Positions 36,668 to 44,904 of a stretch of DNA of 64,000 bases are shown here, in pieces. Both the position numbers and the translations under genes were made by a program. Under the pieces are notes generated by a model, which saw only the letters and a program-made list of their open reading frames with translations, searched no databases and had not been told where the DNA came from. The stretch lies in assembly GCF_001262635.1 (NCBI RefSeq), contig NZ_JXYH01000007.1:42276-106275 (forward strand), read 5' to 3'. The DNA comes from Aestuariivita boseongensis. GTDB lineage: Bacteria; Pseudomonadota; Alphaproteobacteria; Rhodobacterales; Rhodobacteraceae. Position 1 is the stretch's first letter. Each line of letters begins with the position of its first letter.

Positions 36668-37609
36668 TTACCTGTACGTGACCCCGGGCAGCACGCAAAG
36701 AAGCTCGAACAACAGGTTGGCCGCGACCAGCCCGGTGTTGCCAGAGGGGTCATAGGGCGGCGACACTTCCACCATGTCGCATCCCACGATGTTCAGCCCG
36801 CGAAGGCCCCGGATCAGTTCCATCGCCTGCGGAGTGGTCAGCCCCCCGATCTCGGGCGTTCCGGTGCCCGGCGCGAAGGCCGGGTCAAGGCTATCAATAT
36901 CATAGGTGACGTAAGTGGGCCTATCGCCGATATCGCGACGTATTTCCGCACCCAGTCCCGCCAGGGACTTGTGCCACAGATCCGGCGCCAGCCACATCTG
37001 GAAGCCCCAGCCCTGCGCCTCGGTAAAGTCCTCGGCAGTGTATCCCGTGCCGCGCAGACCCACCTGATAGACATGGGCCGCATCAATCAGCCCCTCCTCG
37101 TTAGCGCGGCGGAACACCGTGCCGTGGGTCTCACGCTCGCCAAACATCTCGTCATTCACATCTGCATGGGCATCCACATGCACCAATGCGAGGGGCCCGT
37201 GCTTTTCGGCCACCGCGCGCAGGATCGGCAGCGTGATAGAATGATCGCCGCCCATGGCCACGGGAATGATCGGATGCTTCAAGATCTCCCTGTAACTGTC
37301 TTGAATAATACGCAAACTGTCGGACAGAGAGAACGTATTGACCGCCAGATCCCCGATATCAGCCACGTTCAGGCTGTCAAACGGCGCCGCCCCCGTCTGC
37401 AGGTTATAAGGCCGGATCATCGCGCTTTCGGACCGGATCTGCTTGGGCCCAAACCGCGTGCCGGACCGCCACGAGGTGCCGATATCCATCGGCACGCCCA
37501 CTATCCCCACATCCAGCCCCTCAAGGCTGCTGGCCTGCGGCAGGCGCATGAAGGTGTTGGGCCCGGAAAACCGCGCCAGATCGTTGCCGCTGATGGGTTG
37601 GTTCGTCAT
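36668..37609 (-). CDS. agmatinase-family ureohydrolase (copy A)
   Basis: This 313-residue Mn-dependent ureohydrolase has a complete set of metal ligands: GGDHS (about 123-127), HVDAHADV (about 147-154) and DIDSLDPAFAPGTGTPE (about 230-246). Candidates are agmatinase, guanidinobutyrase or another guanidino-acid hydrolase. The ATG overlaps the stop codon of the upstream paralogue (ATGA), so the two are translationally coupled and may form a mixed oligomer (inference). Confidence 0.88.
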   Translation of the reverse strand: MTNQPISGNDLARFSGPNTFMRLPQASSLEGLDVGIVGVPMDIGTSWRSGTRFGPKQIRSESAMIRPYNLQTGAAPFDSLNVADIGDLAVNTFSLSDSLRIIQDSYREILKHPIIPVAMGGDHSITLPILRAVAEKHGPLALVHVDAHADVNDEMFGERETHGTVFRRANEEGLIDAAHVYQVGLRGTGYTAEDFTEAQGWGFQMWLAPDLWHKSLAGLGAEIRRDIGDRPTYVTYDIDSLDPAFAPGTGTPEIGGLTTPQAMELIRGLRGLNIVGCDMVEVSPPYDPSGNTGLVAANLLFELLCVLPGVTYR

Positions 37610-38565
37610 TGCTTGCCCCACCCCAACAGGCACAGGATTTCCGTCGCGATATGCGCGCCGGCAATCGCGGTGGCGCCTGTGGTGTCAAAGGGTGGCGACA
37701 CTTCAACCACATCGCCACCTTTGATGTTGATGCCCGCCAAATCGCGCAGGATCGCCGCCACCTGCCAGCTGTGCAGCCCGCCCCACACCGGCGTACCCGT
37801 CCCCGGCGCAAAAGCCGGGTCCAACCCGTCGATATCAAAGCTCAGGTAAACCGGGTGATCGCCCACAACTTCCTTGATACGCATCACAGCCGCCGCCGGC
37901 CCGTTTTCATGCACCCATCGCGCATCCAGCGTGGGCACACCCAGATTGTCCTCATTCGTGGTGCGAATGCCCACCTGGATCGACCGTTCGGGATCCACGA
38001 TCCCGGTTTTCACTGCCTTGTAGAACATCGTGCCATGATCGACCCGACCCATATCGTCATCAGGCCAGGTGTCGGAATGCGCGTCAAACTGGATCAGGCT
38101 GATCGGCCCGAACTTCTCGGCGTAAGCCTTTAGAATCGGGAAGGAAATGTAGTGATCGCCCCCCAAGGTCAGACTGGCCGCACCGGCGTTCAGAATGCCT
38201 CGGATATGCTCGGTCAACGCGCCCGGGAAGGCCGGCACGTTGGCATAGTCAAAAGCCAGATCGCCGTAATCTACAATCGCGCAGGTGCTGAGCACATCAT
38301 AAGGCCAGCCATAGGGCGGATCATAGGGTTGCAGGGTCGACGCCTCCCGGATCGCCCGCGGCCCCAACCGCGTCCCGGGCCGGTTCGTCACCGCCTGATC
38401 AAACGGCACGCCGGTCACGGCGATATCCACACCCGTGAGGTCCTTGGTATAGCGGCGGCGCAGGAAGGACGTGGCCCCGCCAAACGCATTCTCGTAACTC
38501 AGCCCCTTCAGATCCTCCCGCGTAAAAGCCTGATCCACCTGTTTTTTCGCATCTTCCAACGCCAT
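37606..38565 (-). CDS. speB: agmatinase-family ureohydrolase (copy B)
   Basis: This 319-residue paralogue has the ligand motifs GGDHY (about 137), QFDAHSDT (about 160) and SFDIDGLDPAFAPGTGTPV (about 242). All expected Asp and His ligands are present. Putative products are urea plus putrescine from agmatine, or urea plus an amino acid from a guanidino acid. It lies 18 bp after the M20 amidohydrolase gene, forming a three-gene set. The symbol reflects family membership only. Confidence 0.87.
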   Translation of the reverse strand: MALEDAKKQVDQAFTREDLKGLSYENAFGGATSFLRRRYTKDLTGVDIAVTGVPFDQAVTNRPGTRLGPRAIREASTLQPYDPPYGWPYDVLSTCAIVDYGDLAFDYANVPAFPGALTEHIRGILNAGAASLTLGGDHYISFPILKAYAEKFGPISLIQFDAHSDTWPDDDMGRVDHGTMFYKAVKTGIVDPERSIQVGIRTTNEDNLGVPTLDARWVHENGPAAAVMRIKEVVGDHPVYLSFDIDGLDPAFAPGTGTPVWGGLHSWQVAAILRDLAGINIKGGDVVEVSPPFDTTGATAIAGAHIATEILCLLGWGKQ

Positions 38566-38583
38566 GATCCGTCCCTTTCCCGC

Positions 38584-39747
38584 TCAGCCCAAAGGCTGCG
38601 CCCGTTCCACCAGCCGCGCAAAGAACGAGGCGCCCACAGGGGCGATCTGGTCGTTGAAATTATATTCCGGATGGTGCACGCCCACGCCCTCACCCTGGCC
38701 CAGCATCAGATAGGCCCCGGGCCGCGCCTCCAGCATATAGGAGAAATCTTCTGCCCCCATCACGGGCTCTTTCTCCCCATCCACGCGGGTCTCACCCACC
38801 ACGTCAGCTGCCGTTTCCAACGCAAACTGCGCCTCAGAGGCGGTGTTGATCGTGGGCGGATAGCCATATTCAAACTCCATCCGCGCTTCGATCCCGTAGG
38901 CGGCGGCTTGCCCTGCGATAATCTCTTCCATGCGCTTCACAGCCATCGCCTGAACCTCTTTATCAAAGGTCCGCACGGTCCCGTTGATATAGGCCGTTTC
39001 CGGGATCACGTTATCGGTCGTCCCGGTATGGATCTGCGTGACGGATATCACCAGCCGCTCTGCCGGTTTCAGGTTGCGGCTGACGATGGTCTGAAACGCC
39101 TGCACCATCGCGCAGGCCGCAGGCACCGGATCCACGCAGTCGTGGGGCCGCGCGGCGTGCCCGCCCTTGCCGTTCAGATAAACGTGGAACGTATCCGCCG
39201 CCGCCATGATAGGCCCGGGATTGGTGTGAAACGTCTCCAGTTCCAGATTGGGCGCGTTGTGGATGGCATAGACCTGCCCGATATCGAAGCGGTCCATGAT
39301 GCCCTCCTGCACCATGACCTCGCCGCCGCCGCCCGCTTCCTCTCCGGGCTGGAAAATCAGCGCGACGCGACCTTTGAAATTCCGCGTCTCCGCCAGGTAT
39401 TTCGCAGCGCCCAGCAGCATCGCCGTATGCCCGTCATGCCCGCAGGCATGCATTTTGCCGGGATGGGTCGACGCATAGGGCACCCCCGTTTCTTCCGTAA
39501 TCGGCAGCGCGTCCATATCCGCTCGCAACCCGATCGTCGGGCCATCGCCCTGGCCTTCGATAATTGCGACGATGCCCGTTTTCGCAAACCCTTCGTGCAG
39601 TTCGTCCACGCCGAACTCGCGCAGACGCGCCGCAACGAAGGCAGCTGTCTTGGGACAGTCCAGCGCCAGTTCCGGGATCGAATGCAGGTGCTGCCGCCAC
39701 GCGGTGATCTGATCGGCATTGGCGGCGATGGAGTTGATGACGGGCAT
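38584..39747 (-). CDS. M20 family amidohydrolase (hippurate hydrolase/HipO-like)
   Basis: This 387-residue metallo-hydrolase has RADMDALPI (about 74-82), HACGHDGHTAML (about 98-109) and PGEEAGGGG (about 132-140) with the binuclear metal ligands, plus GAEDFSYM near 348. Family members remove acyl groups from amino acids, such as hippurate or N-acetyl amino acids. It leads the operon with the two ureohydrolases, suggesting joint breakdown of N-substituted or guanidino compounds. Confidence 0.9.
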   Translation of the reverse strand: MPVINSIAANADQITAWRQHLHSIPELALDCPKTAAFVAARLREFGVDELHEGFAKTGIVAIIEGQGDGPTIGLRADMDALPITEETGVPYASTHPGKMHACGHDGHTAMLLGAAKYLAETRNFKGRVALIFQPGEEAGGGGEVMVQEGIMDRFDIGQVYAIHNAPNLELETFHTNPGPIMAAADTFHVYLNGKGGHAARPHDCVDPVPAACAMVQAFQTIVSRNLKPAERLVISVTQIHTGTTDNVIPETAYINGTVRTFDKEVQAMAVKRMEEIIAGQAAAYGIEARMEFEYGYPPTINTASEAQFALETAADVVGETRVDGEKEPVMGAEDFSYMLEARPGAYLMLGQGEGVGVHHPEYNFNDQIAPVGASFFARLVERAQPLG

Positions 39748-39818
39748 GGGCGGGCTCCTTTGACTTGCTCGCAGTCTTCATGGGACGCCGGGACGCGCAA
39801 GGGAAAAGTGCAAGCCGC

Positions 39819-39950
39819 GCCAGCGACGGACCGTGGGCTGTCGCTGCACACTTGGGTCTGCGCACTTTATGGCAGCCCTGTCATCTTCCGAATGAATGGC
39901 ACGCTGAGGCCAACCAAAGCGACAGACCGCCGGGACGGTCCGTCGCTGGC
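39819..39950. repeat. 132-bp element bounded by long inverted repeats (MITE-like or structured RNA)
   Basis: A perfect 16-bp inverted repeat, GCCAGCGACGGACCGT at 39819-39834 and its complement at 39935-39950, encloses a second 8-bp pair, CTGTCGCT at 39838-39845 and AGCGACAG at 39918-39925. A 72-nt loop remains. There is no transposase and no credible gene. The 273-bp gap between the M20 gene and mazG contains little else. Confidence 0.7.
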
Positions 39951-40020
39951 ACGGCGCCCTGCGGGCTTGATTCCGCGCCGGGGCATTGCACGACCCTGAT
40001 CTCCTTGCTACGCCAAACCC

Positions 40021-40821
40021 ATGACCCAACCCTCCGGCATCTCCCGCCTTCTCGACATCATGGCCCGCCTGCGCGACCCCGACACGGGCTGCCCGTGGGA
40101 TATCGAACAGACCTTCGCGACCATCGCGCCCTATACCATTGAAGAGGCCTATGAAGTCGCCGACGCCATCGAGCGCGAGGCCTGGGACGAGCTGAAGGGC
40201 GAACTGGGCGATCTTCTCTTCCAATCGGTCTTTCACGCGCAAATGGCCGCCGAACAGGGCCTTTTCACCTTCGACGATGTGGCCAACACCATGGCCGACA
40301 AAATGGTCGACCGGCACCCGCATGTCTTTGGCGACCAGTCCCGCGATAAATCCGCCGAACAGCAAACCCGCGATTGGGAGGCGATCAAAGCCGCGGAACG
40401 CGCACAAAAAGCCCAAACCGGCGCCCTCGACGGCGTTGCCATCGGCCTGCCCGCCCTGCTGCGCGCCTATAAACTCCAAAAACGCGCCGCCCGCGTCGGT
40501 TTCGACTGGCCCGAGATCGGCGATGTATTGGCCAAGATCACCGAAGAAGCCACGGAACTGGCCGAAGCGCGCGAAACGCTGAGCCAAGACAAGATCGAGG
40601 ATGAGTTTGGCGATCTTCTTTTCGTCATCACCAATCTAGGCCGTCACCTGGGCGTCGAACCCGAAGCGGCGCTGCGGCGCACCAACGCCAAATTCACCCG
40701 CCGCTTTGCCCATATCGAAGCCGAACTCGCCAAACGCGGCAAACGCCCCGAAGACAGCACGCTGGAAGACATGGACGCGCTTTGGGACGAAGCCAAACGC
40801 GCGGAACGCGACGCCTCCTAA
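40021..40821 (+). CDS. mazG: nucleoside triphosphate pyrophosphohydrolase MazG
   Basis: This 266-residue protein has two MazG repeats, each with the EExxE-type metal motif: IEEAYEVADAIE (about 40-51) in the first half and ITEEATELAEARE in the second. It hydrolyses (d)NTPs to monophosphates and pyrophosphate, clearing aberrant nucleotides. Its stop overlaps the convergent FkbM methyltransferase gene by 3-4 bases. Confidence 0.93.
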   Translation: MTQPSGISRLLDIMARLRDPDTGCPWDIEQTFATIAPYTIEEAYEVADAIEREAWDELKGELGDLLFQSVFHAQMAAEQGLFTFDDVANTMADKMVDRHPHVFGDQSRDKSAEQQTRDWEAIKAAERAQKAQTGALDGVAIGLPALLRAYKLQKRAARVGFDWPEIGDVLAKITEEATELAEARETLSQDKIEDEFGDLLFVITNLGRHLGVEPEAALRRTNAKFTRRFAHIEAELAKRGKRPEDSTLEDMDALWDEAKRAERDAS

Positions 40822-41645
40822 CCCTCACGCAGATAAAGCGCATTGGCGTCATACTGCTCGATCAGCTCATATCCGCAGTCCGCCAGCCGCTCCATCAGCG
40901 GATAGGACCAGACCCCGTCATGGGCCGTCTCGAAATAGATCATCTTGGGCCAAAGCCGCGCCTCCCCCTCAAGAAGCGGCACGATCACGCGATCCTCAAG
41001 CCCTTCCACATCCACCTTCAGCAGATCGACCCGTTGGGCCCCCACCTCTGCCAGGCACTCCGCCAACGGGCGCACCTGAACCTTTACGGCCTCCGGCACG
41101 CGTTTATGGGGATAGGGCACATCGATCCGGCCCTGGCCCATATTGCCATTGCGCGGAAAATGCAGCGCCGTCTGCCCCGCACGGTCTCCCACGGCACAGT
41201 CAAAGACACGCACGCTGCCCCCAAGGCCGTTCAGCTGAATGTTCACCTCAAGACGCTTGCGCATCTTCGGATTGGGCTCGAACACGATCGACCTTGCCGC
41301 GCGCCCGCCCGCCAGATGAATGGGCAGGAAGAACGCGCCCGCATTCGCCCCCACATCCACGATCACCGGATCCAGCCCGCGCAGCGCGTCGCACAGGAAC
41401 CGCGTCGCCTCATGCTCAGGCGGCAATCCGGTCTCCCACAGCTTCAGCTCGGTGAAATTATCCGCCGGATGCGCGATGAACCGGCAGCCCATCGCCTCTA
41501 CCGGCGCGGGCGGCAATTGCGGGCGCAGGACATTCTTCGCCCGCTGGGTATCCGCCGCCAACCAAAGACGCAGCCAGTCCGACCGCGTCCGTGGCTTGGT
41601 CTCAGATGTGATCCCCGGTTTTTCTGTCACGCTATCCGTTCCCAT
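40818..41645 (-). CDS. FkbM family methyltransferase
   Basis: This 275-residue SAM-dependent methyltransferase has DVGANAGAFFLP (about 96-107) as motif I, FEPNPKMRKRLEVNI (about 122-136) and the FkbM-type block DLLKVDVEGLEDRVI (about 206-220). Family members methylate O atoms on sugars or polyketides. No glycan cluster adjoins it, so the substrate is unknown. The ATG at 41645 is chosen; an in-frame extension to 41747 has no clear ribosome-binding site. Confidence 0.83.
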   Translation of the reverse strand: MGTDSVTEKPGITSETKPRTRSDWLRLWLAADTQRAKNVLRPQLPPAPVEAMGCRFIAHPADNFTELKLWETGLPPEHEATRFLCDALRGLDPVIVDVGANAGAFFLPIHLAGGRAARSIVFEPNPKMRKRLEVNIQLNGLGGSVRVFDCAVGDRAGQTALHFPRNGNMGQGRIDVPYPHKRVPEAVKVQVRPLAECLAEVGAQRVDLLKVDVEGLEDRVIVPLLEGEARLWPKMIYFETAHDGVWSYPLMERLADCGYELIEQYDANALYLREG

Positions 41646-41763
41646 ATTCCCGCAAAGGCGGGGTTTTCCGCCGCCAGGACAGACATTGGATTGTGCCCAC
41701 GGCCCTACAGGTTTTATGAACACTCCCAGAAAGCGGTACCACCCCAAACAGGCACGAGGTCAC

Positions 41764-42705
41764 ATGTCCCCCAGAAAAATCATCATAGACACCGATCCGG
41801 GCCAGGATGACGCGGTCGCCATCCTTCTGGCGCTGGCCAGCCCCGACGAGGTCGAGGTTCTGGGCATCACCGCCGTCGCCGGCAACGTGCCCCTGCCGCT
41901 GACCCAGCGCAATGCGCGCATCGTGTGCGAACTGGCGGGCCGCACGGATATCCCCGTCTTTGCAGGTTGCGACGCGCCGCTGAAACGCAAGCTGGTCACC
42001 GCTGAACACGTGCATGGCAAAACCGGGCTGGACGGCCCGCAATTACCCGATCCCACCATGCCCCTGCAGGACAAGCACGGCGTGGATTTCATCATCGACA
42101 CACTGCGCGACGCCCCATCCGGCACGGTCACCCTGTGCCCCCTTGGCCCGCTCACCAATATCGCGACGGCCCTGCAACGCGCCCCCGATATCGCGCCGAA
42201 AATCCAGGACATCGTCCTGATGGGCGGCGCCTATTTCCAGGTTGGCAACATCACGCCCGCCGCCGAATTCAACATCTATGTCGACCCGGAAGCCGCTGAA
42301 ATCGTGTTCAAATCCGGCATTCCCATTTCCGTCCTGCCGCTGGATGTGACCCACAAGGCGCTGGTCACCGCGCCCCGGGTCGAGGCCTTCCGCACCATGG
42401 GCACCGAAGTGGGCCGGATGGTTGCCGAATGGACCGACTTCTTTGAACGGTTCGACAAGGAAAAATACGGCTCGGAAGGCGCGCCGCTGCATGACCCCTG
42501 CGTGCCCGCCTATCTGATCCGGCCCGACCTGTTCACCGGACGGCACATCAATGTGGAGATTGAAACCACGTCTGAACTGACCCTTGGCATGACCGTCGCC
42601 GACTGGTGGCGCGTCTCGGGCCGCGCGCCCAATGCGATGTTCATGGGCGATGTGGACGCGGACGGTTTCTTTGCCCTGCTCACAGAAAGGCTGGCCCGGT
42701 TATGA
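41764..42705 (+). CDS. inosine-uridine preferring nucleoside hydrolase
   Basis: This 313-residue enzyme has the diagnostic DTDPGQDDA calcium-binding motif at residues 9-17, LGPLTNIA (about 128-135) and HDPCVPAYLI near 244. It cleaves ribonucleosides to base and ribose for salvage. I chose the ATG at 41764 because GAGG lies about 6 nt upstream. It overlaps the next gene by ATGA. Confidence 0.93.
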   Translation: MSPRKIIIDTDPGQDDAVAILLALASPDEVEVLGITAVAGNVPLPLTQRNARIVCELAGRTDIPVFAGCDAPLKRKLVTAEHVHGKTGLDGPQLPDPTMPLQDKHGVDFIIDTLRDAPSGTVTLCPLGPLTNIATALQRAPDIAPKIQDIVLMGGAYFQVGNITPAAEFNIYVDPEAAEIVFKSGIPISVLPLDVTHKALVTAPRVEAFRTMGTEVGRMVAEWTDFFERFDKEKYGSEGAPLHDPCVPAYLIRPDLFTGRHINVEIETTSELTLGMTVADWWRVSGRAPNAMFMGDVDADGFFALLTERLARL

Positions 42706-43154
42706 GCGCTGCCCTGCATCTTGCCAAGCCCGAGCATCTGGACCGGCTCCTCCCTCTGATCGCCGCTTTTCATGCCGAAGAAGGGCTGGAGCAAACGGAC
42801 GAGGCGCGCCGCGACGCCCTCGCCCCCCTACTCGACGGCAGCCCCTATGGCGCGGTCTATGTGGTTGGCCCTGCCCGCGCGCCCATCGGCTATGTCATCG
42901 TGACCTTCACCTGGTCGATGGAATATGGCGGGCTGGACGCCATGATTGACGAGCTTTACATCCGCCCCGCCGTGCGCGGTCGCGGGCTGGCGGGCGAGGT
43001 GTTGCAAAAACTGGCGCGGATGTTGAAGGACGCGCAAGTGCATGCTGTCCATCTTGAAGTGCATACGGACAACCCCGGCGCGCATCGGCTTTACGAAAAA
43101 TCCGGGTTTCGCCTGCGCGAGGGGTATCAGTTGATGAGCCGGGTTTTGTCCTGA
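42702..43154 (+). CDS. GNAT family N-acetyltransferase
   Basis: This 150-residue protein has a single GNAT fold with the acetyl-CoA loop [11 protein letters not shown] (about 91-101) and the C-terminal [13 protein letters not shown] block (about 126-138). The acceptor is not predictable. It is translationally coupled to the nucleoside hydrolase and followed 25 bp later by selO. Confidence 0.88.
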   Translation: MSAALHLAKPEHLDRLLPLIAAFHAEEGLEQTDEARRDALAPLLDGSPYGAVYVVGPARAPIGYVIVTFTWSMEYGGLDAMIDELYIRPAVRGRGLAGEVLQKLARMLKDAQVHAVHLEVHTDNPGAHRLYEKSGFRLREGYQLMSRVLS

Positions 43155-43179
43155 GCCAAAGCCGCCTATCTCTTGCCCC

Positions 43180-44595
43180 ATGACGATACGCTTCGATAAC
43201 AGCTATGCCGCCCTGCCTGCGGGCTTCTACACACGGCTTGATCCCACCCCGGTCAAGGCCCCGCGCCTTCTGGCCTTCAATGATGATCTGGCCACCCTTC
43301 TGGGCATCGCGAAAGACGATCTGCCCGATCTGGCCGCCACCTTTGCCGGCAATTCCGTCCCCGAGGGCGCTGCGCCGCTGGCTCAGCTTTATGCGGGCCA
43401 CCAGTTCGGCAACTGGAACCCGCAGCTCGGCGATGGCCGCGCCATCCTTCTGGGCGAGGTCGTGGGCACCGATGGGCAACGCCGCGACATCCAGCTCAAA
43501 GGCTCCGGCCCCACGCCGTATTCCCGCATGGGCGATGGCCGCGCCTGGCTGGGTCCGGTGCTGCGCGAATATGTGGTGTCCGAGGCGATGCACGCCCTTG
43601 GCATCCCCACCACGCGCGCCCTGGCTGCGGTCGAGACCGGAGAGCCCGTCTTCCGCGAACAGGGCGCCCTCCCCGGCGCGGTCCTAACCCGCGTTGCCGC
43701 CAGCCACCTGCGGGTGGGCACCTTTCAGATCTTCGCCGCGCGGGGGGAGATTGCGCATCTCAAAACCCTCACCCAATACGCTATCGAGCGCCACTACCCT
43801 GAAGCCGATGGCCCCATGGGCCTGCTGACCGCCGTACGCGATGCCCAAGCCCGACTGATCGCGCAATGGATGTCCGTGGGCTTCATCCACGGCGTGATGA
43901 ACACCGACAATTGCGCCATTTCCGGAGAAACGATTGATTACGGCCCCTGCGCCTTCATGGATGTCTATCACCCCAACACGGTCTTTTCCTCGATCGACCA
44001 GTTCGGGCGCTATGCTTATTCCAACCAGCCCGATATCGTGGTCTGGAACCTCGCCCAACTGGCCACAGCGCTGATCCAGCAGACCTCCGACAAAGAGGCC
44101 GCCGTGGAAGAGGCCACCGCCATCGTCCACGCCATACCGGGCCTGATCCGCGAACATTGGGCCGAGATGTTTCTGCGAAAAATCGGCATCACAAACGCGC
44201 AGGACGGTGATCTGGACCTTGTGACCGACCTGCTGCAACGCATGGCGGAAAACCAGGCGGATTTCACCAACACCTTCCGTAGTCTTTCAGCCGAGAGCAC
44301 CCGCGATCAGTTCACCGATCCCGCCGCCTTTGACAGCTGGGAAGACGGCTGGCGTGCCCGCGTCGCGCAGGAAGCAGACCCGATCTCGGTGATAAATGCC
44401 GCCAACCCCGCCTTCATCCCGCGTAACCACAGGATCGAGCAGATGATCGACGCCGCCGTCGCAGGCGACTATGCCCTGTTTGAACGGCTGGGCAGCGTGC
44501 TCTCCACCCCCTATGATGACCAGCCAGATCACGCCGATCTAAAACGCCCGCCCAAGCCAGATGAGGTTGTGCCCGCAACCTTCTGTGGCACCTAG
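43180..44595 (+). CDS. selO: protein adenylyltransferase SelO (YdiU/UPF0061)
   Basis: This 471-residue pseudokinase-fold enzyme AMPylates proteins. Diagnostic blocks are [19 protein letters not shown] (about 71-89), [17 protein letters not shown] (about 107-123) and [24 protein letters not shown] (catalytic and Mg-binding region near 238-261, quoted here only as a location). A Cys sits third from the C-terminus (FCGT), the position of selenocysteine in animal SelO; here it is encoded by TGT. Confidence 0.94.
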   Translation: MTIRFDNSYAALPAGFYTRLDPTPVKAPRLLAFNDDLATLLGIAKDDLPDLAATFAGNSVPEGAAPLAQLYAGHQFGNWNPQLGDGRAILLGEVVGTDGQRRDIQLKGSGPTPYSRMGDGRAWLGPVLREYVVSEAMHALGIPTTRALAAVETGEPVFREQGALPGAVLTRVAASHLRVGTFQIFAARGEIAHLKTLTQYAIERHYPEADGPMGLLTAVRDAQARLIAQWMSVGFIHGVMNTDNCAISGETIDYGPCAFMDVYHPNTVFSSIDQFGRYAYSNQPDIVVWNLAQLATALIQQTSDKEAAVEEATAIVHAIPGLIREHWAEMFLRKIGITNAQDGDLDLVTDLLQRMAENQADFTNTFRSLSAESTRDQFTDPAAFDSWEDGWRARVAQEADPISVINAANPAFIPRNHRIEQMIDAAVAGDYALFERLGSVLSTPYDDQPDHADLKRPPKPDEVVPATFCGT

Positions 44596-44607
44596 ATTAA
44601 TCGACGC

Positions 44608-44662
44608 CCCGGGCCTGACCCGGGGCCTCGTGATCCCACCGAGATCCCGGGTCAGGCCCGGG
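44608..44662. repeat. REP-like palindromic repeat (17-bp perfect inverted repeat)
   Basis: CCCGGGCCTGACCCGGG at 44608-44624 is the exact reverse complement of 44646-44662, with a 21-nt spacer. Similar CCCGGGTCAGGCCCGGG repeats are scattered in many alphaproteobacterial genomes (recalled, not searched). Confidence 0.75.
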
Positions 44663-44690
44663 ATGCGGGGGCGATCAACACCCGGCCAAG

Positions 44691-44713
44691 AAAAAAGGGG
44701 GCCGAAGCCCCCT
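44691..44713 (-). terminator. intrinsic terminator for nrdJ (UUCG tetraloop)
   Basis: On the minus strand GGGGGC-TTCG-GCCCCC is followed by TTTTTTCTT. The C(UUCG)G loop and U tract are textbook. It lies about 190 nt after the nrdJ stop. Confidence 0.88.
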
Positions 44714-44904
44714 CCAAGTTTCGCCGCTCAGGCTCAATAGTTTACCGCCCGGTGTTTTTTGCCTGCGGCCTGAGCGTCGTCGGGGGCGAGCGCACCCGCC
44801 CCGTGTCAAGGTGGGTAAGGACAATGGTCCGCCCCCACCCTATCTCGTCGGGGTCCGGCCCGAAGGCCTGTGACCCCTACGCATCCCCCAAGGATGCGAT
44901 CTCG

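Larger units (their letters stand above)
44596..44904. other. 309-bp gene-free gap between convergent selO and nrdJ
   Basis: The gap holds a GGGCCTGACCCGGG-type inverted repeat, the nrdJ terminator, and a 7-bp hairpin at 44880-44898 (CGCATCC/GGATGCG) that starts just after the nrdJ stop. Short open frames here have no ribosome-binding site or recognisable product. The sequence between 44719 and 44879 probably belongs to the nrdJ 3' untranslated region. Confidence 0.6.

Noticed and set aside
38152..39999. Plus-strand open frame of about 615 codons opposite the M20 and ureohydrolase genes
   Set aside because: The opposite strand encodes clear metalloenzymes with all motifs; this frame has no recognisable domain.
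39748..40020. Coding sequence in the gap before mazG
   Set aside because: Short frames here cross the inverted repeats, lack ribosome-binding sites and encode nothing recognisable.
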